From: JBNJEM01 sp051745935
GTDB taxonomy: Bacteria; Planctomycetota; Planctomycetia; Pirellulales; Pirellulaceae
Assembly: GCA_051745935.1 (NCBI GenBank)
Contig: JBNJEM010000060.1
Span: 1-20,785, forward strand
DNA length: 20,785 bases
Reading direction: 5' to 3'
Shown here piece by piece: positions 8,119 through 14,953 of this stretch. Made by a program: the position numbers and the translations under genes. The stretch's first letter is position 1; every line of letters starts with the position of its first letter. The notes under the pieces were generated by a model. The model was not told the origin of the DNA, made no database searches, and saw only the letters and a list, made by a program, of their open reading frames with translations.

Positions 8119-9435
8119 TTATTCCGACTCGGGGCGCAGGCCGGGGTAGTATCCGGATCCTTTGGCCCAAGCCAACCCCTTCGCGGTCCCCACCCAAACA
8201 TCATTGTTGTCCATCTCGACCCACAAACAATAATTGTGAGGGATGCATTTCTTCAATTTCACGGTTTTGAGCACCTCGGTTCCCCGTTGGATCACGGCCG
8301 CGCCACCATCCGTTTCGGGATCCCTGGTGTACGTCACCCAGGTGTCGGATTCGAAGTCGGTAATCACGCCCAGCCCCTGGTCGGTCGCGTACCATGCCTC
8401 GTCGGCGCTTCGTCCCTTCACGGCGTTTCCGAAATCGCTGGGCAGCCCCGTTTCATGCTCGTAATAGCCGCGCCAATTCCGGCCGTCGTAACGGCACATG
8501 CCGAAGTAGGTGGATACCCATAATGTTTGGTCGATGTAGCTGGTCCCCGTGGTAATGACGTGAACCACGCCGTCATCTCGATAAAGGTCGATTTCCATTT
8601 CACCGTCCGGGTCAAGGTAGTCCTTCCATCGCTCGGTGGCCACGTCGAATTCCAATACACCGCTTCCCCAGATTCCCAGATAGACTTTGCCGTCATTAGC
8701 CGACACGCCGTAGTTCCAAATCTCTTCCATCGGCGCGTTTTTCTCGGTGTAAATCGTCCACTTCTTCTTGACGGTGTTGAACCGGCTGGCCCCCGCCGTG
8801 GTGGCCGCCCACACGTTATCGCCCTCAATGGCCACGCCATAAACCACGTCGTTAACCAGCCCACTATTCAACTGGTGAAAATGATCAAATCGGCCGCCAC
8901 TAAAGCGAGCCAGGCCACCGCCGAACAACCCGAGCCAGAGGTCGCCGGTTTTCGGATCGACATCCAGCGCCGAAACGACGCGAAACGGCAGCCCATCCTC
9001 CTCTTTCCAGCTTTGAAACTCCCCGGTCTTCTTGTTGTAACACGCCAGCCCATCCTCGGTTCCAACCCAGACCTTCGCCCCATCCGCCTTCACCGCGAAA
9101 ATGTGCTCGTTGGGCAACCCATCCTTCTTCGTGAAATGGGTCCAGTCCGTGTAGAGGTAGGGTAGGCCCCGCGCTTTTTCGCCCTTTGGAGCGGTGGCGG
9201 AGTCGCCGCCGGATCGCGGTGAGGCGGCGGGTGACGGGGAGGTCTTCCGCGCGTCCGGCGCGCTCTCTTTCGCCCACAAATCGACCGTTGGCAGGAGCCC
9301 CACCGCCATAACCACCAAGGCCATGCGTCGAATGGATTTTGCAGGCGGTAACAAAACTTGGTTCCCGCTCGCAAAACTCCTCCGGCGAGATAAAATCTTC
9401 CTGGTCTTGTCAAGGCCATTGAGTCGTGCAGTCAT
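8119..9435 (-). CDS. Secreted beta-propeller protein with two-component-regulator-propeller repeats
   Basis: This 438-residue protein has a hydrophobic export segment (about 37-55, RRMALVVMAVGLLPTVDLWA), a Ser/Pro/Ala-rich linker to about residue 90, then a propeller. The repeats have the Reg_prop form found in the sensor half of hybrid two-component systems: HFTKKDGLPNEHIFAV, VWVGTEDGLACYN, DLWLGLFGGGLARFSGG, VWAATTAGASRFN, VYLGIWGSGVLEFD, LWVSTYFGMCRYDG, AWYATDQGLGVI and VWVGTAKGLAWAKG. Unlike those sensors it has no transmembrane helix after the propeller, no histidine kinase and no DNA-binding domain, so it is a free-standing periplasmic or extracellular propeller. The ATG at 9435 has GGAG seven bases upstream. 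It lies between the decaheme protein and the substrate-binding proteins and may bind one of them; that role is inferred. Confidence 0.82.
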   Translation of the reverse strand: MTARLNGLDKTRKILSRRRSFASGNQVLLPPAKSIRRMALVVMAVGLLPTVDLWAKESAPDARKTSPSPAASPRSGGDSATAPKGEKARGLPYLYTDWTHFTKKDGLPNEHIFAVKADGAKVWVGTEDGLACYNKKTGEFQSWKEEDGLPFRVVSALDVDPKTGDLWLGLFGGGLARFSGGRFDHFHQLNSGLVNDVVYGVAIEGDNVWAATTAGASRFNTVKKKWTIYTEKNAPMEEIWNYGVSANDGKVYLGIWGSGVLEFDVATERWKDYLDPDGEMEIDLYRDDGVVHVITTGTSYIDQTLWVSTYFGMCRYDGRNWRGYYEHETGLPSDFGNAVKGRSADEAWYATDQGLGVITDFESDTWVTYTRDPETDGGAAVIQRGTEVLKTVKLKKCIPHNYCLWVEMDNNDVWVGTAKGLAWAKGSGYYPGLRPESE

Positions 9436-9500
9436 GGTTGTACTCCGTTGCTGGACAGTAGTCGCCTCAGGTTATCCCCGCCGCGCTCGCTCGCCCCCAA

Positions 9501-9537
9501 CTCCCGCGTGGCGCCGCACATCGGTGCTCCCGCGTGG
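9501..9537. promoter_or_regulatory. Direct repeat ahead of the propeller gene, possible regulator site
   Basis: CTCCCGCGTGG occurs exactly at 9501-9511 and again at 9527-9537, 26 bp apart, in the 138-bp gap between the decaheme gene and the propeller gene that starts at 9435. Spacing of about two and a half helical turns is compatible with paired protein sites on opposite faces, but no operator of this form is known to me. It may be a simple duplication. Confidence 0.25.
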
Positions 9538-9573
9538 TTCGCGCCTTGATGACATGTCAGCGGCGATTCTCAT

Positions 9574-12405
9574 TCAAAGTGTCTTCAAGTACTCAATCAG
9601 ATCATTCAATTGATCTTTGGTCATGTCATTGGTCACGCCGTGTTCGTCATTGGGATTGAATCGAGTCCAGATTTCCTCCAGCGTTTCGGCGATTCCGTTG
9701 TGCAAATAGGGCGCGGAACCGTAGATGTTGTTCAGATGCGGCACATCGAATTCGGATTCATGGTCATATTTCATCTGGGTGCCAACATCGTGCACGTTTC
9801 GATCCGTGTAGAGAGGAGGAGGGTGGCAGGTAACACACCGGTCTTCCTTGGGAATCAGGCCTCCGTCATTGGTTCGCTTCCGATCGAACAGTTTCTTGCC
9901 CCGGTGCTGAGCTTCGGTCAGTTCAGCGCCAAAAGGACGATACCGATTCGGAGGTCGAGGAATGGTGCAAATGTAGCGATCGAGTGCCTCCAGTTCCTCG
10001 GGCGTGAATGGTTGGATGCGCGTGAAAAAGACCGCGAGTCGCGGTCCGCATTGACGTTGCAAGCTGGGGTTCGTGCCTTCCCATTTGAAGGGCGCGGTGT
10101 CCAGGATCCCGCGCAACGTGCGATTATCCACGGGATTCGCGCCGATTCCATCCGGTTCGATGTCATAAGTCAATCCATCAATATGCCCGTCAGGATGGCA
10201 GGTGTGACAAGTAAATTGGCGTTGAAACGTGATGTCGGCGTTGTGAAAGAGGCGTTCACCGTAGCGAGTTTTCGTGATTTTCCGAGGGCCGTCCAAATCG
10301 ATGCGTTTAACCGATCGCAACGTTTCAACGTCGATCACGGTGAGTGAGTCGTCCAGTGCGTTTGCCACGAACGCCGTCTTGCCGTTTGGGGTAATGACGA
10401 CACCACGAGGGCTGTTTTCCGTGGGGAGATGTTTAAGGACGAATTCCGTCGGTTTGCCCAAGTGATTCGGGAAGACATGTTTTCGTTCATGTTCCGTGGC
10501 CTCCTCGAGCATCGACCGCAATTTGGGAACGTCCACCACGGCAACCCGATCGGATCCGGAACTGGTGACCAACGCGAGCCGGCCATCGGGTGTCATCGCG
10601 ATCCCCGTGGGATCGGGAAAGCAGAGGTTTGGTTCGTCCAGTAGTACTTGATCGACTCGCCCGTCGCGCCACGCGAGCACCAGTCCGTTGGTCAGGGTCC
10701 AGCCCTGAAGCAGCCGCGTCATCGGCACGAGATTCTTGGTCCGGCGCACGGTTGAAATCGCGAAATCGCCGCTCGGGTGCCAGCAAATGCCCATCAACAG
10801 ATTCGCTCCGTGAGCGATCGGGCGATCGGCGATCGTACTTGTTTCCACATCAATCATTGTTAATTCCGACTGGGAAGGGGTGCGGAACGGCACATAATGC
10901 GAAAGGGCGTTGGTGACACAAAGCCGCGTCTCATCTGGTGACAGTGCGAGTGACCAGGGGCGGCGTCCCGCCTCCAAGCGTTTTCTTTCCGTCAGCGTTT
11001 CCGTGTCGATCACGGACAGATCATTCGTCCCGCTGTTCACCACGTACAATGTGTCTCCGTTCCCGTCGGTGCGCACGCCGTGCGGTTCGTCCCCCACTTC
11101 CACGGTGGCGATCACGTCCTGTTTCGCCACGTCGATGACGGAGAGCGTATCGTCAAGCCGGTTCGTGACGTAGGCTTTCTTTCCGGAAGGATGGAAGGTA
11201 ACACCGGTCGGATGATGACCGACGGTGATCTCCCCGATGGTCTCGTGTCGAACCGTATCGACAACGATTACCGCATGGGACGCCTCGCAGGTGACATACA
11301 GTTGTTCGCCGTTCGGCGAAAGCGCGAGACGCAAGGGCGTTTTATACGTCACCTTCGACGATTTCCGCGCCGCGGATTCGGGTTGCAACGGATGGGCAAT
11401 CTCCGCGAAAGCCGCATCAAAGTCGAAGGGCTTGCCATGTGCGTCTTCGTGGCACCGCGCGCAAACATCGCGGCCGGGTTCCTTCAAACCGGCACGCACG
11501 GCGGCCGGTTTATCGCGCATGATGGCCTCCACCGCGAAATCGCTTCCCGCGCCGTGACACGACTCGCATCCAACTCCCTCGTGGACCTCGTACGCGTCGG
11601 TGGTTCCACCCGCCGGCGCGTGATGAGCGGTCGCGTGGCACTTTAAACATGCCGTGGCCTTGAGCGGATCGCCCTCCACTTCCATGTCCTTGGCGATTTT
11701 CCTGGCCCTCTCGGTGCCCAGTGTCGCATACGCTCGAGCGTGCGGCCCCATTCGCCATTTGCTGTACTGGTATCCCATCTCCGGCCCTTGGTGGCACTCG
11801 GCACAACCAATCGAGCCGATGTACTGATGAGCGACCTCGGCATCCGCGCCGGGCAACTCGGCCGGCTCCATGTATTTCCAAGAGCCCGGCGTGGGATGGG
11901 CGAGGCGGTTCCACGCCTCCTCCACGTCGAACTTGGGGGACTGGAGCACGGCCACGTGAGAACCTTTCACTTTGTGGCAGTTCATGCAATCGTCCTTGTC
12001 CGGGATCACCAGTCCCGCCGCCCTCGCCGCCTCGCGGTCCACCATGACAGCCTCGTCCATGTACTCGCTACCCGGTCCATGGCACTTTTCACACTGTACG
12101 CCGTCTTCCATGTGGAACGTCTCGTCCCGTTCCCATTCCTCCGCTTCGTTCCCCGTCGCGTGGCACCCCAAACACATGGGCGATTTCTGAGGTTCCTGGG
12201 GAATGCCGCTGAGGCGAGCAATTTCCTTGGCCTCGGGCATGGCCAAGGAGGCATGGGCCCGGGAATGCCCGGACAGCAAGAACCGGCAGTGCTGGTATCC
12301 GAAGCCCGGACCTTGATGACATTTCGCGCACTGTTTCGCCCCCACGAAGACCGGGTCCCTGGTCTCCTGGGCAACCAGGGGAACCGCCATCACAAGAGTC
12401 ACCAT
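9574..12405 (-). CDS. Decaheme c-type cytochrome fused to YVTN propeller and MauG/CCP-like domain
   Basis: From the ATG at 12405 the protein has 943 residues and a short export signal (MVTLVMAVPLVAQ). Residues 20-320 carry eight CxxCH heme sites in two sets of four: CAKCH 26, CLGCH 78, CEKCH 105, CMNCH 140, then CAECH 201, CLKCH 253, CESCH 280, CARCH 315. This is an internal duplication of a cytochrome c554-like tetraheme unit. Residues about 358-720 form a YVTN/NHL-like propeller (AYVTNRLDDTLSVIDV, LYVVNSGTNDLSVIDT, AFVANALDDSLTVIDV). The C-terminus has CHTCH 733 and CVTCH 857 with VPHLNNIYGSAPYLHNG, as in diheme MauG/cytochrome c peroxidase proteins. It should act outside the cytoplasm in electron transfer. 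The same frame stays open to 12945, but those 180 residues read through a dispersed repeat and look non-coding. An upstream non-ATG start cannot be excluded. Confidence 0.85.
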   Translation of the reverse strand: MVTLVMAVPLVAQETRDPVFVGAKQCAKCHQGPGFGYQHCRFLLSGHSRAHASLAMPEAKEIARLSGIPQEPQKSPMCLGCHATGNEAEEWERDETFHMEDGVQCEKCHGPGSEYMDEAVMVDREAARAAGLVIPDKDDCMNCHKVKGSHVAVLQSPKFDVEEAWNRLAHPTPGSWKYMEPAELPGADAEVAHQYIGSIGCAECHQGPEMGYQYSKWRMGPHARAYATLGTERARKIAKDMEVEGDPLKATACLKCHATAHHAPAGGTTDAYEVHEGVGCESCHGAGSDFAVEAIMRDKPAAVRAGLKEPGRDVCARCHEDAHGKPFDFDAAFAEIAHPLQPESAARKSSKVTYKTPLRLALSPNGEQLYVTCEASHAVIVVDTVRHETIGEITVGHHPTGVTFHPSGKKAYVTNRLDDTLSVIDVAKQDVIATVEVGDEPHGVRTDGNGDTLYVVNSGTNDLSVIDTETLTERKRLEAGRRPWSLALSPDETRLCVTNALSHYVPFRTPSQSELTMIDVETSTIADRPIAHGANLLMGICWHPSGDFAISTVRRTKNLVPMTRLLQGWTLTNGLVLAWRDGRVDQVLLDEPNLCFPDPTGIAMTPDGRLALVTSSGSDRVAVVDVPKLRSMLEEATEHERKHVFPNHLGKPTEFVLKHLPTENSPRGVVITPNGKTAFVANALDDSLTVIDVETLRSVKRIDLDGPRKITKTRYGERLFHNADITFQRQFTCHTCHPDGHIDGLTYDIEPDGIGANPVDNRTLRGILDTAPFKWEGTNPSLQRQCGPRLAVFFTRIQPFTPEELEALDRYICTIPRPPNRYRPFGAELTEAQHRGKKLFDRKRTNDGGLIPKEDRCVTCHPPPLYTDRNVHDVGTQMKYDHESEFDVPHLNNIYGSAPYLHNGIAETLEEIWTRFNPNDEHGVTNDMTKDQLNDLIEYLKTL

Positions 12406-12832
12406 CGTCGCGACCGCGTTACGGGCAAGCGTGTTTGGCGTGCCGGGGTCGGAGACAGTCCTCCGGTCGAAAAGACGTTCAGCAAGCCCGGCACAATAAC
12501 CATAAGTGGCCGACTTCAACGGACCGCGGCGGCGAGCGTCAGACTCCGTTGACGTATTGGCCTCACTCCTGCTTTGCCCTCCTTCGCGGCCTTGCCCTCG
12601 TCGCGCCCCAATCGGCCATTCATTCCGCAACGGCCCCCGACCGCAATCCGGCCTCTCGTTGCTGGGACTCGCGGTCGAGCATTCACTTCGCGATCCGTGT
12701 AGAGGACTGAAAATATACCGGTCGCGAATGACTTTCTCCGCCACGAGTCCGACCAACGGGAGGACGGCTTGCGTCGGGCCGCTTTCCAACCGGAAAAATC
12801 CAACCGCCTGAAATATAAAGTGCCACATGAAA
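12406..12832. other. 427-bp intergenic stretch, falsely open in the cytochrome frame
   Basis: This gap separates the CRTAC1-like gene from the decaheme gene. It contains repeat copy B (12714-12817) and about 300 bp without recognisable domains. The cytochrome frame has no stop here, which would give a spurious 180-residue N-terminus that also overlaps the end of the upstream gene. Apart from the repeat I see no further element. Confidence 0.6.
12714..12817 (+). repeat. 104-bp dispersed repeat, copy B
   Basis: Copy B has the full TATA ends: TATACCGGTCGCG at one side and CCGCCTGAAATATA at the other. It begins 15 bp behind the stop codon of the CRTAC1-like gene. It differs from the consensus in CGAATG (for CGGATG) and CCACGAG (for CCGCGAG), but the core hairpin is intact. 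No TCA, CTA or TTA occurs in it, so its reverse strand is open in all frames. Confidence 0.93.
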
Positions 12833-14527
12833 TCACTTTGCATCCTGAGTAACCTGGACCAGTTGGTTTGCAGCCACGTCGCGCAGTTCGGTCCGCTCGC
12901 CGTTTGGCCATCGAACCTCGATGGATTCCACCGTTTCGGCTTCATTAAGCCCGAAATGCAGGCGCGGATCCGCTTGGGACAGATACCCGGTCATGGGCAT
13001 CACGGTTTGCATCTGACTCAGCTCTTCAGTCTTCACGGTGACCCGAGCTCCAATGGCCAGGGATTCTCCACCGGGGAATTGGGCATTCACCTTGAGCCAG
13101 TTGCCGCGATTTCCTCCGTCGTTACGCAATATGACCGGATGGTCGTTGAGATTGACAACGACGAGGTCGAGGTCGCCGTCGTTGTCAAGATCACCGTAGG
13201 TCGCCCCGCGGCCAACACGTTTGTCCCGGAAGTATGGACCAGCCTGGTCCGTGACATCGATGAAGTTTCCCGTGCCGTCATTGCGCACCAGTACGTCTTC
13301 CTCCGGAAACTCCCAGTGGGGATTCCCATTGGCGATGAAGAGGTCGAGGTAACCATCATTATCCGCGTCGAACAGCGCGGCGCCCCACCCAGTATATTGA
13401 CCGCATATTTGCGTCAACTTGGCTTGTGCCGTGCGATCGTCAAAGAACTCCCGCCGATTCATTAACAAGCAGCCGTACCCCATGTCGGGAATATAGACGT
13501 CGAGCCATCCGTCACGGTCAATATCCCCAGTGGTTGGTCCCATGGAGGACACCCCCTGGCCCCCTTCGCCAAAGGCAAGCCCGCGAACCAACCCCACGTT
13601 CTCGAATCGCCCATTACCGAGGTTACGGAAAAAGTAGTTCTCCATCGCGTCGTTGGCAACGTAAATATCGAGCAGCCCGTCATTGTCGAGATCAGCCGCG
13701 GTGGCGCTCATCGCCCGCCCGTCCGGAAATAAAACCCCCGCTTCCTGGGTCACCTCCGTGAAACTGCCGTCGCCATTATTGCGATACAAGGCGTCCGGCT
13801 GGCCACTGTAGCTCAAAGGTCCAGGATACCGTTTCGCTGGATAGTAAGCCTGGAATTCGCCCGCGTCATACTCCAGGTAATTGGCGACATAAACATCCAG
13901 GTTCCCGTCACCGTCATAGTCGAACCAGGGGGAGGATAAACTCCAGCAGGCGTTATCGAGTCCCGATTCCGAAGACACATCGGTGAACGTTCCATTCCCC
14001 TCGTTGCGATACAACACGTTCTTACCGTAATTCAAGACGTACAGATCCACGTCGCCGTCGCCGTCATAGTCGACGGCGGATGCCCCCGTGCCGAATCCCT
14101 TATCGCCCACGCCGGCCGCTTCCGTTACGTCTTCGAACCGTCCGTCACCCAGGTTTCGATAGAGTCGATTGGTCAGCTTGTCACGGTACTTCCGCCCCCG
14201 ATTATCGCTCACCTCTTCGTGCCAACATCCACACACGAAATAAACGTCCAACCAACCATCCCCGTCAAAATCAAACAAAACCACCCCCGCTCCCGTTCCC
14301 TCCACGATATTGCTGAGCCTGTCATCGCCAAACCGATGGTGGAAATCGATGCCTGTTTCCCGCGTCACATCCGTGAAAACCGGAAATTCCCCACCGGCAA
14401 CCGGTGTGCCACCGAAGACCAAAACCACGGCTACCAGCCGAAGCAGGCCCCATGTCATTGATACGTTACGCATGCCAGATTGAACATTATGCATGTTGTT
14501 TCCCACGTCCTGCTCGCCCTTCCCCAT
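12833..14527 (-). CDS. CRTAC1 family FG-GAP/VCBS propeller protein with ASPIC/UnbV C-terminus
   Basis: The 564-residue protein has an export signal around MTWGLLRLVAVVLVFGGTPVAGG, then seven calcium-binding FG-GAP-like loops: DFDGDGWLD, DYDGDGDVD, DYDGDGNLD, DLDNDGLLD, DIDRDGWLD, DADNDGYLD and DLDNDGDLD. Seven loops fit a seven-bladed propeller. The last about 75 residues (SLAIGARVTV, LHFGLNEAETVESIEVRWPN) are the ASPIC/UnbV domain. Such proteins are exported and often bind partners or carbohydrate; no enzyme activity is established. Several in-frame ATGs precede the signal; the one at 14527 follows AAGGAGGTG, while the ATGs at 14473 and 14458 give a shorter, more ordinary signal peptide. An ATG-less extension to 14596 is unlikely. 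Its neighbours on both sides are heme proteins, so it may be a structural partner of them. Confidence 0.88.
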   Translation of the reverse strand: MGKGEQDVGNNMHNVQSGMRNVSMTWGLLRLVAVVLVFGGTPVAGGEFPVFTDVTRETGIDFHHRFGDDRLSNIVEGTGAGVVLFDFDGDGWLDVYFVCGCWHEEVSDNRGRKYRDKLTNRLYRNLGDGRFEDVTEAAGVGDKGFGTGASAVDYDGDGDVDLYVLNYGKNVLYRNEGNGTFTDVSSESGLDNACWSLSSPWFDYDGDGNLDVYVANYLEYDAGEFQAYYPAKRYPGPLSYSGQPDALYRNNGDGSFTEVTQEAGVLFPDGRAMSATAADLDNDGLLDIYVANDAMENYFFRNLGNGRFENVGLVRGLAFGEGGQGVSSMGPTTGDIDRDGWLDVYIPDMGYGCLLMNRREFFDDRTAQAKLTQICGQYTGWGAALFDADNDGYLDLFIANGNPHWEFPEEDVLVRNDGTGNFIDVTDQAGPYFRDKRVGRGATYGDLDNDGDLDLVVVNLNDHPVILRNDGGNRGNWLKVNAQFPGGESLAIGARVTVKTEELSQMQTVMPMTGYLSQADPRLHFGLNEAETVESIEVRWPNGERTELRDVAANQLVQVTQDAK

Positions 14528-14538
14528 TTCAAGCCCCC

Positions 14539-14547
14539 CACCTCCTT
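14539..14547 (-). promoter_or_regulatory. Ribosome binding site candidate for the CRTAC1-like gene
   Basis: AAGGAGGTG on the minus strand is the best Shine-Dalgarno match ahead of this gene. It is followed by a G-run and the ATG at 14527 at a spacing of about 11, a little long. It favours 14527 over the later ATGs. Confidence 0.4.
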
Positions 14548-14733
14548 GCCGCCCGCCGTTGGCGTCGGCTCCAAAGTAAAACCGACGCTCGTCCATTCAA
14601 CCCCTACAGCCGGTCCCCCAATCGATTCCCACCTCGAGACAATTCAGTTGGCGAATTATCTCAGGCACCTTAAATGGCGCCGCTATCGGCCCGTTCCGTT
14701 CCCAGCCCGCCGCCGTGCCATGAATTCAGCCTT

Positions 14734-14837
14734 TATATTTCAGGCGGTTGGATTTTTCCGGGTGGAAAGCGGCCCGACGCAAGCCGTCCTCCCGTTGGTC
14801 GGACTCGCGGCGGAGAAAGTCATCCGTGACCGGTATA
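14734..14837 (-). repeat. 104-bp dispersed repeat, copy C (inverted)
   Basis: This is the only copy in the opposite orientation; on the plus strand it begins TATATTTCAGGCGG and ends GACCGGTATA. It keeps the full length, the TATA ends and the core hairpin. A change to GTCACGG makes it the only copy with a stop triplet in the otherwise open strand. It lies about 108 bp behind the HzsA-related gene. Confidence 0.93.
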
Positions 14838-14848
14838 ATATGTACCTC

Positions 14849-14878
14849 ATATCAGTGTTCATTATATCAGTGTTCATT
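14849..14878 (+). repeat. Exact 15-bp tandem duplication
   Basis: ATATCAGTGTTCATT occurs twice without a gap, 11 bp beyond repeat copy C. It has no known function. It is AT-rich compared with its surroundings. Confidence 0.85.
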
Positions 14879-14932
14879 AGCGCATATGAGCGGTTTGTGC
14901 TTGCACGCCGAAGCCCGGGCTCTTGGCCTCCC

Positions 14933-14953
14933 AATATTCAATATTCAATATTC
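14933..14953 (+). repeat. Three-unit 7-mer array at the end of the HzsA-related gene
   Basis: AATATTC is repeated three times in a row. The stop codon of the HzsA-related gene (14945-14947) lies inside the array, so a change in copy number could alter the last residues of that protein. Confidence 0.85.

Larger units (their letters stand above)
14528..14944. other. 417-bp intergenic stretch with repeat C and two micro-repeats
   Basis: The gap between the HzsA-related gene and the CRTAC1-like gene has no credible gene. It holds repeat copy C (14734-14837, inverted), an exact 15-bp tandem duplication right beside it (14849-14878) and a three-unit 7-mer array (14933-14953) that reaches into the end of the upstream gene. 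The long plus-strand frames crossing it are by-products of the repeat and of the antisense strand of the HzsA-related gene. Confidence 0.6.

Noticed and set aside
12406..12945. N-terminal extension of the decaheme cytochrome
   Set aside because: It translates repeat copy B and overlaps the end of the CRTAC1-like gene; an export signal directly before the first heme motif marks a later start.
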